The notes beneath the pieces were generated by a model. It had not been told where the DNA came from. It ran no database searches and worked only from the letters and a program-made list of their open reading frames with translations. Positions 53,058-60,629 of a DNA stretch of 64,000 nucleotides are shown here, piece after piece. Both the position numbers and the translations under genes were made by a program. Origin of the DNA: DASTEQ01 sp040905185 (lineage in GTDB: Bacteria > Chloroflexota > Limnocylindria > QHBO01). The stretch is from NCBI GenBank assembly GCA_040905185.1, contig JBBDRZ010000007.1:372001-436000 (forward strand), given 5' to 3'. Within the stretch, counting starts at the first letter, position 1. Every line of letters starts with the position of its first letter.

Positions 53058-53363
53058 ATGCAGTACATCACCATCGTTCGCGGCCGTCTCAAGGACGCGG
53101 ACCAAGCCGCCGCTCAGAAGTCCCACGACGCGATCGTCGACTCCGTCCGTCCGCGAAGTGAGCCGATGGGCGCGGTTGGCCACCAGGCCTACGCCGATGT
53201 GCAGGATCCGGGAAGTTTCGTGGCGATCGACCGATGGAGCAACATCGAGGGGCTCCAGCAGTTTCTCGGCGACCCGAGCGTGCAGGCGCAGCTCGGTAGC
53301 ATGTTCGATGGCCGGCCGGAGGTAACAGTCGTGGCCGAGCGCGAGGGCTGGCGCGCCTTCTAG
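53058..53363 (+). CDS. Small antibiotic-biosynthesis-monooxygenase-like protein
   Basis: A 101-residue alpha+beta barrel-like protein. HQAYADVQDPGSFVAIDRW and IEGLQQFLGDP suggest the dimeric ABM or a related DUF; no catalytic residues are certain. GGAGG precedes ATG by 6 bases. It is divergent from the sigma factor, and ECF41/56-type factors often control an adjacent small enzyme such as this one. Confidence 0.65.
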   Translation: MQYITIVRGRLKDADQAAAQKSHDAIVDSVRPRSEPMGAVGHQAYADVQDPGSFVAIDRWSNIEGLQQFLGDPSVQAQLGSMFDGRPEVTVVAEREGWRAF

Positions 53364-53366
53364 CAA

Positions 53367-53407
53367 GGGTCGAGGTAAATCAGGTCGACGCGGGCATCGG
53401 GCAGGTT
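53367..53407 (-). pseudogene. Methyltransferase relic fragment (13 codons)
   Basis: Read on the minus strand it encodes NLPDARVDLIYLDP, the segment just before DPPF in the other relics, with no start codon or leader. On the plus strand it is joined directly to the body of a DUF4160 gene. Confidence 0.75.
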
Positions 53408-53612
53408 TGAGCCGCCCCACTTTCACGCTCGCTATGCGGACAGCAGTGCCGTTTTCGAGATCGCCTCGCTGGCCCTCGTTAAGGGTGACCTGCCCGGCCG
53501 TGCGCACGGGCTTGTCGTGGAGTGGGCATGCGTACACCAGGGCGAGCTGGCCGAGGACTGGGAACGGGCTCGGCGAGGGGAGGCGCTCGTGCCCATCGAT
53601 CCGCTTCGGTAG
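53404..53612 (+). pseudogene. DUF4160 gene lacking its 5' end
   Basis: The frame reads FEPPHFHARYADSS and continues to LVVEWACVHQGELAEDW, the complete DUF4160 body, but the first 15-20 residues (MPxISRF...) are replaced by the methyltransferase fragment. There is no start codon and a TAA lies upstream in frame at 53376. The DUF2442 gene 9 bases downstream remains intact. Confidence 0.7.
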
Positions 53613-53621
53613 TATCGGCGC

Positions 53622-53915
53622 ATGCTTGAAGTGCGGTCGGTCCAGCCGTTGGACCGGTACTGGCTGCGTCTGACCCTGTCCAACGGCGATGTCGTAGAGC
53701 GCGACGTCGAGGCCGTCCTGCGAGGTCCGTTGTTCGCCCCAGTTCGTGAGCAGCGTGCGGTGTTCGAGGCCGCCTTCGTCGACGGCGGCACGGTGGCGTG
53801 GCCCGGGGAGGTGGACATCGCGCCCGAAACGATCATCTGGGACGGACCCGAGCCGGTGGCCGCGCCGGCCCACCCGCCGCAGCGCCTCAAGATACGGGTC
53901 GTCGAGTTGAATTAG
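53622..53915 (+). CDS. DUF2442 protein (putative antitoxin-like partner of DUF4160)
   Basis: A 97-residue protein; LRLTLSNGDVVERDVEAVLRG, WPGEVDIAPETIIWDGPEP match DUF2442. DUF4160/DUF2442 pairs are widely predicted toxin-antitoxin modules without proven mechanism. Its last codons (VVELN and stop) run into the antisense of relic H, so its C-terminus may be non-native. Confidence 0.8.
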   Translation: MLEVRSVQPLDRYWLRLTLSNGDVVERDVEAVLRGPLFAPVREQRAVFEAAFVDGGTVAWPGEVDIAPETIIWDGPEPVAAPAHPPQRLKIRVVELN

Positions 53916-53929
53916 GCGAGCTCCGTCAT
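53912..53929 (-). pseudogene. Methyltransferase relic H (five codons)
   Basis: GACCG-ATG-ACG-GAG-CTC-GCC-TAA encodes MTELA then stop, 10 bases after the stop of the hydrolase gene. The 12 bases beyond it (plus strand TCGAGTTGAATT) match the FNSN part of the methyltransferase, suggesting an internal deletion like relic G. Confidence 0.65.
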
Positions 53930-53939
53930 CGGTCCATGT

Positions 53940-54734
53940 TCAGGATAGAGTCGCGCGGAGGAACCGGCGGAATTCGCGATTGAGTTCGTCGCCGGCCTGG
54001 ACGCTGCTCATGTGGCCGACGCCTGGGAGAACGACCAGCCTCGATTCGGGGATCGCATCGTGGATGTCCTCGGCGACGTCCAACGAGGCCCGCACATCTC
54101 GATCGCCGTATACCAAGAGTGTCGGGACGCGGATCTTTGGCAACACATCACGCAGATCGGCTTCCGCGAGCGACCGCGCCATGGTTCGGAATCCGTCCGG
54201 ATGGAATTCACCCATGATCGCCGAGAAGCCGTTGACCACCGCCTCCGGTGTTGTATCCGGGAAGAGGGTGGGGATCATGGCCTTCACGAACCCAGCGGGC
54301 GACTTGTCGGCCAGTTCCAGACTCGTACGGAGGCGCTCCTCGGCGACTTCGGCCGGGAGGGAACCAGTCCAGCCGGCGTATGCGCCCGCGAGAATCAAGG
54401 TCCGCGGAACGGTGGGATGGCGGCGATAGAGCTCGAGCGCCAGGGCACCACCGAACGAGAGTCCAGCGATGTGCGGTTGCTCCAGATCGAGGGCGCCGAT
54501 GAACGCGGCCAGGCAATCGGCGTAGTCCGGCATCCGGAATGACGCCGGAGGATCCTTCGACCGGCCGGCGCCCGGTGCGTCCCACGCCACGACGGTGAAT
54601 TCATCGGACAGCCCGTCGATCTGGCGACGCCACTCCCGGCTGTCGCCAACGAATCCATGCAGGAGAACGAGAGGGGGGCCGGATCCTGCACGCTCATATG
54701 CGATCTCCAGCCCCCTGACTTCTACGCCCTCCAT
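53940..54734 (-). CDS. Alpha/beta-fold hydrolase
   Basis: A 264-residue hydrolase from ATG 54734. HGFVGDSREW carries the oxyanion hole, AGLSFGG the nucleophile serine elbow, YGDRDVRAS the acid and LPGVGHMSS the catalytic histidine, so the triad is complete. The closest groups are esterases and beta-ketoadipate enol-lactonase-like enzymes. No stop codon separates it from the PIN-domain gene upstream; the frame is continuous from 55217, so it may also be made as a 425-residue fusion. It ends 10 bases before relic H. Confidence 0.85.
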   Translation of the reverse strand: MEGVEVRGLEIAYERAGSGPPLVLLHGFVGDSREWRRQIDGLSDEFTVVAWDAPGAGRSKDPPASFRMPDYADCLAAFIGALDLEQPHIAGLSFGGALALELYRRHPTVPRTLILAGAYAGWTGSLPAEVAEERLRTSLELADKSPAGFVKAMIPTLFPDTTPEAVVNGFSAIMGEFHPDGFRTMARSLAEADLRDVLPKIRVPTLLVYGDRDVRASLDVAEDIHDAIPESRLVVLPGVGHMSSVQAGDELNREFRRFLRATLS

Positions 54735-55217
54735 GGAGTAACTATCGGCCAGTGCGCCGCGAGCCGTCGCGGAAGGTGACGTGAAGCCCTTGGTGTCGTT
54801 CGCCACGAGGAACTTGTGTTCTCGGGTGCCGAGGTCAGGCACGCTGAATACGGCCATGGCTGTGCGGAGGATCGGGATGTCGCCTGGATCCGAAACAGCG
54901 GCGTGGAGGTCCGCTGAGTCTTCAGCCAGCTCCACCCAGATGACCCGGTCCCAGAGGGGTTGGAACCGTTGATCGGTTTCGTCGGGCGTGTGCGACCCCA
55001 GCTCGTGGCGGTTCAGGGTCACGCGGCATTCGTTGCGAATGTACTCCGACAGGACACAGTCGAAGACGCCGGCGACCGCCGCCTCAACCGTCTTGATGCT
55101 CCCGGAGCTTTCGTGGGTGCCCAGGAACGCGCTAACCAGAACGCGTGTGTCGAGGACCGCGAGCCACCGCTGGGCCGGCCTGCCGTTGCTCGCGAATGGC
55201 CGCCACGACCTGTTCAT
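54735..55217 (-). CDS. PIN-domain toxin-like protein, in frame with the hydrolase
   Basis: The frame from ATG 55217 gives a PIN domain (LAVLDTRVLVSAFLG, a VLSEYIRNEC region, DIPILRTAMAVF). The usual DTN is DTR, and the C-terminal acidic residues are partly recognisable. It runs without a stop into the alpha/beta hydrolase, so its natural end was probably lost by fusion. The upstream HTH gene overlaps it by 86 bases in the usual antitoxin-toxin order, although the start codon is uncertain. RNase activity is expected only if the PIN fold is intact. Confidence 0.6.
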
Positions 55218-55539
55218 CGGTCAATGGCACCCTGGCACCGCGCGAACGAGCGGCGCGAAATTCCCAGACGCCCGCCAGCGCGCTGGCCGGGATGCGCCGG
55301 CGTCCCAGTGGGTGGGCGCGCTCCGCGGGGAGCCAGCCCGCGTCCACCCAGTTCCGGACGGTCTGGGTCGACACATCCAGCGCTCGTGCCACCTGAGCGG
55401 TGGTCCACAGCGTGTCGTCCGGGGATCGGGCAAGGTCAAGAATGCGGACCAGGATGCGTGCTGCCTTTGGCCGTGTCCGGCGCAACTCCTCTGTGGCTTC
55501 CTCGAGTTCATCAATGTCCGCAGCTGTCAGTGAATACAT
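55132..55539 (-). CDS. MerR/excisionase-type HTH protein, probable antitoxin of the PIN gene
   Basis: A 135-residue protein. Residues about 45-95 contain TTAQVARALDVSTQTVRNWVDAGWLPAERA and RRRIPASALAG, a HTH_17/excisionase domain. The N-terminus is helical (IDELEEATEEL). Order and overlap with the PIN gene fit an HTH antitoxin. The 93 bases between it and relic I show short direct GTCAAC repeats but no recognised feature. Confidence 0.75.
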   Translation of the reverse strand: MYSLTAADIDELEEATEELRRTRPKAARILVRILDLARSPDDTLWTTAQVARALDVSTQTVRNWVDAGWLPAERAHPLGRRRIPASALAGVWEFRAARSRGARVPLTDEQVVAAIREQRQAGPAVARGPRHTRSG

Positions 55540-55632
55540 ATCGGCCCCTTGCGTACCTCGGGGAGCATGGTGGCAGGAAAGTCAACCCGCGGGCGGGGTC
55601 ACCGCCAGGGTCAACTCAGAGACGCAGCCAGC

Positions 55633-55875
55633 CTAGGGAGGTCCCGTTAGATCGCGCTTATCGGCGCTCGGGCCCCAGTGCCAGGTGTCCTCGAAGGCCA
55701 GGAGCTGGGCATCGGAGCGGTTGCCGGACTCGTCGTTGACGATGACGTTGGAGTCGCGGTTCGAGGTGAACGGGGGGTCGAGGTCGACGAGGTCGACGCT
55801 GGCGTCGGGCAGGTAGTGGCGCAGGATGTCGAGGTTGTCGCCGGAGGAGAGGACGTTGGTGGCGAGCTCGGTCAT
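55633..55875 (-). pseudogene. Methyltransferase 5' relic I (80 codons)
   Basis: It begins MTELATNVLSSGD and contains DLDPPFTSNRDSN and FEDTWHWGPSA, then ends in non-homologous residues. Tyr-to-Ser, Tyr-to-Asp and Phe-to-Val changes at conserved sites indicate decay. The breakpoint after WHWGPS is the same as in relic B. Its ATG lies 4 bases (ACCG) after the TAG of the lipoprotein gene, which now separates it from its leader (leader E). Confidence 0.85.
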
Positions 55876-55879
55876 CGGT

Positions 55880-56344
55880 CTATTCGGTGACGGTGTACGG
55901 GCCGACGAGGAAGATGCTCAGGACGGCATCCTCCGAGGCCGTGAGGCGCGCGCAGATGACGGCATGGCTGTCGGGCGTCAGGGTCGCTTCGATGGTGCCT
56001 GATCCCATGGGTTGGAGCAGCAAACGGCCGACCTCGGTCACCGATGACGGGATGCCCTGGGGCGGCTGGCCGGCTGCGATCCGGGCCTGCTCCTCAGCGA
56101 TGTGGGCGACGAGCTCAGGAAACGACGAATCGAGCCGGACGAGCTCGAAATTGCCGAGGGATCCGGATTCGTTGCGGATGGCAATCGAACTCGCGCCTGG
56201 GGCCAATGTTTCGGCGCCTGTGCGTTCGCACGTCTCATCGGTCAGGACCACGGTAGGCGGCTCGGCCAAGCCAGGTGCAGCACAGGCGGCAACGATCAGC
56301 AGGACGAGGACAAGTCCCCGGATGTTGCGAGATGGCGTGCGCAT
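55880..56344 (-). CDS. Small lipoprotein inserted between leader and methyltransferase relic
   Basis: A 154-residue protein. The signal ends in LIVAACAAP (lipobox VAAC). The mature part is acidic with a Cys pair (TDETCERTG and HAVICARL) and a beta-sandwich-like pattern, but I recognise no family. Its ATG occupies exactly the position of the methyltransferase start relative to leader E (GGGGGGACCCG before ATG), and its stop is 4 bases before relic I. Confidence 0.75.
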   Translation of the reverse strand: MRTPSRNIRGLVLVLLIVAACAAPGLAEPPTVVLTDETCERTGAETLAPGASSIAIRNESGSLGNFELVRLDSSFPELVAHIAEEQARIAAGQPPQGIPSSVTEVGRLLLQPMGSGTIEATLTPDSHAVICARLTASEDAVLSIFLVGPYTVTE

Positions 56345-56434
56345 CGGGTCCCCCCGCGTGGGCCTAGCGGGTATCGGTATCGGCAAGCCTAGCAGCGGCG
56401 GGCAAGCGTAGGTCATCCCCTGGTAAGCGCTGCG
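56345..56434 (-). promoter_or_regulatory. Repeated leader E (best-preserved copy)
   Basis: It holds all parts in order: GGTAAG-containing upstream edge, TAGGCT as -10-like hexamer (complement of 56386-56391), TACCCGC, and GCGGGGGG before the lipoprotein ATG. The 42-base distance from TAGGCT to ATG is similar to leader A. Sequence 56435-56482, before the BrnT-like gene, shows nothing else. Confidence 0.75.
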
Positions 56435-56482
56435 TGAGTCACGCCCTCGACACTGGCCGCAGAATCGTTCCTTCGACATGGA

Positions 56483-56788
56483 TTGGATGACTTTCCTCCC
56501 GGGTTCACCTGGGATCGGCGTAAGGCACGCGACAACAAGCGCAAGCATGGCGTGTCGTTCGAGGCTGCAGCATCGGTCTTCGACGACTCGGCGGCCCTGC
56601 TCGAGGGGGATCTCTTCCATTCGCGAGACGAAGGTCGGGATCGCCTGGTTGGACGAACTGATCGCGGTATCGCTGTCGTGGTTGCGTTCACCGTGAGAGG
56701 GGATACCATTCGGATCATCTCCGCACGGCTCGCCAGACGAAGCGAGCGCCTCAGGTATGAAGCAGAAGCGCGACGGCGCGGATTCTGA
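56483..56788 (+). CDS. brnT: BrnT-type toxin
   Basis: A 101-residue RelE-fold RNase family member. FTWDRRKARDNKRKHGVSFEAA is the BrnT N-terminal hallmark, with a conserved RISARLARRSER segment near the end. The start is a TTG; the region before it is covered by leader E's upstream edge. The gene overlaps the antitoxin by 32 bases and lies directly upstream of leader E, divergent from it. Confidence 0.82.
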   Translation: MDDFPPGFTWDRRKARDNKRKHGVSFEAAASVFDDSAALLEGDLFHSRDEGRDRLVGRTDRGIAVVVAFTVRGDTIRIISARLARRSERLRYEAEARRRGF

Positions 56789-56954
56789 GCTCGAACGAAC
56801 CTTCGACTTCTCGAAGGCCCGGCCGAATCCGTACCTGGGCTGGTCGCGGCGCGCCAAAGGCAGGCCCAGCCCGGTGCCTGGCCCGGCAGCCAGGGACGGG
56901 GTCCCCATCTCGCTGCCCCCCGATTGGGAGCGCCGCCCAAAGAGCCCGCGCTAG
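56757..56954 (+). CDS. brnA: BrnA-like antitoxin
   Basis: A 65-residue protein beginning MKQKRDGADSELERTFDFSKAR, containing NPYLGW and ISLPPDW as in the short BrnA/CopG-like antitoxins that pair with BrnT. Overlap with brnT supports the pairing. Confidence 0.72.
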   Translation: MKQKRDGADSELERTFDFSKARPNPYLGWSRRAKGRPSPVPGPAARDGVPISLPPDWERRPKSPR

Positions 56955-56985
56955 ACGAGGAACGGGCAGGCCATCGCGACTGCGG

Positions 56986-57261
56986 CTAGGTCCTCCGGCG
57001 ATGGACCTCGAAGCCGGCGGCTTCATCGACCAGGTCTTCCGGGACACCCAGGACCCCGGCCAGACCAATGTCCTCGTCGAGATCGGGCCAGCGGGCGGCG
57101 GTACCGAAGGCCGTGATCTGCCAATTCGCCCGTTGGGCGGGCGTCGCGTCCCGGAGGCGCGGGAATCGCTCGAGCGGCACGCTAATCTCCCGGCCGTCGC
57201 TGAGGAGCAGGTAGACGCGGCTGGCGCGGAAACGGATCGACGTCAGGAGCGCGGGCGGCAT
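56986..57261 (-). CDS. DUF2442 protein
   Basis: A 91-residue protein from ATG 57261: RVYLLLSDGREISVPLERFPRLRDATPAQ and GTAARWPDLDEDIGLAGVLG are clear DUF2442. The frame is open 35 codons further upstream (to 57366) with no matching partner domain; a degraded DUF4160 gene may have stood there but I cannot show it. This pair, unlike the others, is on the minus strand and not next to a leader. Confidence 0.75.
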   Translation of the reverse strand: MPPALLTSIRFRASRVYLLLSDGREISVPLERFPRLRDATPAQRANWQITAFGTAARWPDLDEDIGLAGVLGVPEDLVDEAAGFEVHRRRT

Positions 57262-57414
57262 GGGTCCCTGCTCAGCCAAAGATCGCATACCACCCCGGAG
57301 CTTCAGCACGAAGCCCAGCGGGCGATTCAGGACACCATGTGGCCGGATCCGAGCCAGCCGCGGCATTTCGACAACCTGGCCCTGTTCATCGTTGGGGTCC
57401 GCGCCTGACGCTGC

Positions 57415-59496
57415 TCACGGTGCGGGGCCGAAGTCCTGCTTCTTGAAGATGACCCAGTCGCCGGTACCGTCGGCCGCCGATGCCTCAACCCGATAGAAGG
57501 TGACGAACTGCCGGAGCGCATCGCCGTTGGCATCGAATCCGACGCTGCCGAGGACGGTCTCGAAGCGCTGCTCTGGATTGGCGACATACTCGCGGAGCCG
57601 CTCGCGCACCACAGTGGCCGACGGACCGCTGGAAGCGATGCCGCGCATCGCGGCGGTGATGATCTCGACGCACGCGTAGCCTGCGGCGGCGTACTCGTCC
57701 GGTTCGGTCCCGAACTCCTCCCGATACGCATCGATGAAGCTGGCCTTGGGGTCGGGAAGCGAGGCGTGAGCGGCGTAGGAGCCCACGGCTGCCTCGGCGC
57801 CGGTCTGCTCGAGGTAGGAACCGGAGTCGCTGCCGCTTCCATCGAGGAGGAAGTCCCAGGTCAGGAGCGGTGTTGCCAGGCGGCCGGCGTCGGCCATGGC
57901 TCGCCGCAGCGCGACCCCGCCGGTATCGGTTTCGCCGCCAAAGAAGACCACATCTGGGGGGTTGAGCTCGTCGGCCAAGGGTGCCAGGAGCGCTCGCGGG
58001 TCCGCATTGGGGTTCAACGCGCGACGCAGGGTGGTGCCGCCCAGGGCCTGGAACTCGTCCTCGAATGGATCGGCGATGACGCGCCCAACCCCGGTGTCGT
58101 CGATGACCAGGGCGAATCGGGCGGCCAGGTTATGGTAGGCGAACGAGGCCAGCGCCACGGCCTGGATGTCGTCTGCCGGGGCCATGCGGAAGAAGTTGAT
58201 TGCCTCCGGGCGCACCGACCGGACGTCCAGGGCGCCGTCGCGCGGCTTCGTCAGTCCGGGATGCGTGGCGGCCGGGCTGCACTCCAGCAGGCCAGCCTGG
58301 TTGGTGATGGGTATCGCGCTGAATGCGACGGCCGATCCCCAGGGCCCGACCATCGCGATGGTGGTGGGATCGTTGACGAATGCCTCGGCATTTTCGGCAC
58401 CCTGCCCCGGGTCCTGGGCGTCGTCGAGGATCTCGAGCGCGAGGGTCGAGCCATCCAGGCCACCGGACGCGTTGAAGTCATCGACGGCCAGCTGGACCGC
58501 GTTGCGGACTGGTTCTCCGAGATCTGCGCCGGGACCCGAAAGTGGGAGGTCCACGCCGATCGTCCAGACCATGGGTGGCAGCGTCTGTTTGCCTTGGGCC
58601 ATCCAGATGACGGCCAAGATTGCGACCAGGCCCATGGCTGCCGCGCCGATGAGGGCGGGGCGCCGGCGGTCTCGCGCAACCTTGGGGATCTCGCCTGTGG
58701 CGGGGCCAGGCGCAGCATCGGCTTGGATTGCTTCGGCTGGTGCGGCGGGCGGCTGCTTCGCAGGGAGGTCGAGGGCGGGGTCCTGCTGGAGGACCTGCTC
58801 ATGAACTCGCCGCAGCTCGGGTGACGGATCGATTCCCAGCTCCTCGACGAGCGTGGTGCGGGCCCGGTGGAACGCGGCCAGCGCGTCACCCTGCCGGCCG
58901 GATCGGTACAGCGCCAGGATGAGCAGTGTCCAGAAGCGCTCACGAAGCGGGTATTCCTGCGTGAGGCCCTCCAGGACCGGGACCGATTCACGATGACGCC
59001 CCAGGTCGATCTCGGCTTCCGTGCGGTCTTCCAGGGCGCTCAGTCGCTGCTCCTCCAGGCGGGTGATGGCCGGTCGGAGGGCGTCGTAGTCGACGAGGTC
59101 TGACAGCGCCCCGCCCCGCCACAGCCCGAGTGCCTCGGTCAGACGGGCGACGGCGGTCTCGCGGTCGGGGGCACGGTTGGCTCCGTCCAGGAGGTCGGCG
59201 AAGCGGAGCGCGTCGATCTCATCCCGCCCGGCGACGAGGATGTAGCCGGGGGGCCGCGCCTGGATCCGACCGGCTCCCAGGAGCTTGCGCAGCCTCGAGA
59301 CATACGAGAACAGGGCCTGGCGCGCCCCATCGGGAGGCTCGTCACCCCAGATCTGGTCGATGAGGCGATCGGTGGAGACGACGCGATTCGCCTCGAGGAT
59401 GAGGAAGGCCAGGACCAGCCGCTGCCGTGGGCCCCCCAGGGCCAGGGCCGCTCCACGGTCGATGACCTCGAGCGGACCGAGGATGCGGAACTCCAC
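57415..59496 (-). CDS. Membrane-spanning BTAD-type regulator with extracellular solute-binding domain
   Basis: A 693-residue protein. Residues 1-95 are an OmpR/SARP winged helix (LGGPRQRLVLAFLILEA, DRLIDQIWGDEPP); 100-245 is the bacterial transcriptional-activator (BTAD) domain; one hydrophobic helix lies near residues 290-312; residues 320-693 are a type I periplasmic-binding (LivK/receptor-family ligand-binding) domain (WTIGVDLPLSGPGADLG). The order predicts a one-component regulator that binds DNA inside the cell and a ligand outside. GTG start 59496 follows TAGGAT by 6 bases, consistent with a leaderless transcript. A divergent TolB-like gene and 11-base phased repeats lie upstream. Confidence 0.85.
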   Translation of the reverse strand: MEFRILGPLEVIDRGAALALGGPRQRLVLAFLILEANRVVSTDRLIDQIWGDEPPDGARQALFSYVSRLRKLLGAGRIQARPPGYILVAGRDEIDALRFADLLDGANRAPDRETAVARLTEALGLWRGGALSDLVDYDALRPAITRLEEQRLSALEDRTEAEIDLGRHRESVPVLEGLTQEYPLRERFWTLLILALYRSGRQGDALAAFHRARTTLVEELGIDPSPELRRVHEQVLQQDPALDLPAKQPPAAPAEAIQADAAPGPATGEIPKVARDRRRPALIGAAAMGLVAILAVIWMAQGKQTLPPMVWTIGVDLPLSGPGADLGEPVRNAVQLAVDDFNASGGLDGSTLALEILDDAQDPGQGAENAEAFVNDPTTIAMVGPWGSAVAFSAIPITNQAGLLECSPAATHPGLTKPRDGALDVRSVRPEAINFFRMAPADDIQAVALASFAYHNLAARFALVIDDTGVGRVIADPFEDEFQALGGTTLRRALNPNADPRALLAPLADELNPPDVVFFGGETDTGGVALRRAMADAGRLATPLLTWDFLLDGSGSDSGSYLEQTGAEAAVGSYAAHASLPDPKASFIDAYREEFGTEPDEYAAAGYACVEIITAAMRGIASSGPSATVVRERLREYVANPEQRFETVLGSVGFDANGDALRQFVTFYRVEASAADGTGDWVIFKKQDFGPAP

Positions 59497-59502
59497 GTCT
59501 CG

Positions 59503-59508
59503 ATCCTA
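59503..59508 (-). promoter_or_regulatory. -10-like element of the BTAD regulator gene
   Basis: TAGGAT on the minus strand lies 6 bases before the GTG start, the same geometry as TAGGCT before mntA. No clear -35 hexamer is present, which would fit activator-dependent transcription. Confidence 0.45.
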
Positions 59509-59534
59509 ACCCGCCCTCCGTGCCCCTCGGCACC

Positions 59535-59578
59535 GTCTGCAAGCGTCTCGCAAGCTGTCCGCAGGTCCGCTGCAAGGG
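59535..59578. promoter_or_regulatory. Four 11-base direct repeats, probable SARP/BTAD binding site
   Basis: The core GCAAG/GCAGG recurs at 59539, 59550, 59561 and 59572, an exact 11-base period with flanking similarity (consensus GTCYGCAAGCG). SARP activators bind direct heptamers spaced by one helical turn. The last repeat ends 8 bases before a TTGATC that could be the -10 of the TolB-like gene, the spacing known for SARP targets. Confidence 0.65.
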
Positions 59579-59609
59579 GGCGCCTTGATCGTGCCCGCAC
59601 AGCGCCAGT

Positions 59610-59633
59610 GAGGCGCCTCGCACGAGGCGTCTC
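59610..59633 (+). promoter_or_regulatory. Hairpin before the TolB-like gene ribosome-binding site
   Basis: GAGGCGCCTCG pairs with CGAGGCGTCTC through an 11-base stem with one G-U pair and a 2-base gap, directly upstream of AAAGGAG and the ATG at 59648. It could control translation or mRNA stability. Confidence 0.5.
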
Positions 59634-59647
59634 GAAAGGAGACGGAG

Positions 59648-60601
59648 ATGCAACTGAGGTTTCGCGTGATATCCGGGGTGGTGGTCGCGGCAGTCGCGGT
59701 CGGCTGCAGCGCGAGCGCCAGCCCCACGCCGTCCGGGTCGGCGAGTGAGCCGGCCGCGGCCTCGACCGCGCCGGTGGAAACCGCCGAGCCGGCGCCGGCG
59801 GCGTTCGCCGACGGGAAGGTCGCGTTCAGCAGCGAGCGGGGCGGGAACCAGGACATCTACCTGGCACTGCCCGACGGCACCCTGGTCCAGCTCAGCGACG
59901 ACCCGGCTGCCGACGCACAGCCCGTGCTGTCGCCCGACGGTAGCCGGCTGGCCTTCGCCAGCGATCGGGACGGGGACTTCGAGATCTACGTCATGAACGC
60001 CGACGGGACCGATGTGACGGCCCTGACCGCGGACACCTCCGGCGATGGGTTCCCCGCCTGGTCACCGGACGGCAGCCGGATCGCGTTCGTCAGCGATCGT
60101 GACGGCAACGCGGAGATCTACGTGATGAACGCCGATGGAAGCGGGGTGGCCCGGCTCACCGATGATCCCGCCAATGATTTCGCGCCGGACTGGTCGCCAG
60201 ACGGCTCACGCATTGCCTTCGACCGGGACCTGGGTGGCGTGAACTTCGAGATCGTCGTCATCAACGTGGACGGGTCCGGGCAAGTCCAGCTGACCGATGA
60301 TCCGGCCAGCGATCAATCGCCGGCGTGGTCTCCAGATGGCAGCCAGATCGTCCTCTTCAGCGACCGGGACGGTAACTTCGAGATCTATGTGATGAACGCC
60401 GATGGCTCATCGGTCGTTCGCCTGACTGACGATGCCGCCGATGATGTTGCACCCGCCTGGTCGCCGGACGGAACGCAGCTGGTCTTCGTCAGCACCCGAG
60501 ACGGCAACGAGGAGATCTACGTGATGAATGCCGATGGATCCGATGCCGTCCGCGTCACGAATGATCCAGCCGATGATGGCGACCCGTCCTGGGGAGCCTG
60601 A
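59648..60601 (+). CDS. TolB-like PD40 beta-propeller lipoprotein
   Basis: A 317-residue protein with signal ending in VAVGC (lipobox) and a Ser/Ala/Pro-rich stalk (to about residue 55). Six or so PD40 blades follow, each with WSPDGSRIAF and DRDGNAEIYVMNADG-type strands. Exported propellers of this kind bind proteins or polysaccharides at the surface; no enzyme motif. The divergent membrane BTAD regulator and the phased repeats suggest it is that regulator's target. Confidence 0.85.
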   Translation: MQLRFRVISGVVVAAVAVGCSASASPTPSGSASEPAAASTAPVETAEPAPAAFADGKVAFSSERGGNQDIYLALPDGTLVQLSDDPAADAQPVLSPDGSRLAFASDRDGDFEIYVMNADGTDVTALTADTSGDGFPAWSPDGSRIAFVSDRDGNAEIYVMNADGSGVARLTDDPANDFAPDWSPDGSRIAFDRDLGGVNFEIVVINVDGSGQVQLTDDPASDQSPAWSPDGSQIVLFSDRDGNFEIYVMNADGSSVVRLTDDAADDVAPAWSPDGTQLVFVSTRDGNEEIYVMNADGSDAVRVTNDPADDGDPSWGA

Positions 60602-60629
60602 GCCAGCGATAAGCACGCAACGTCCGCCA

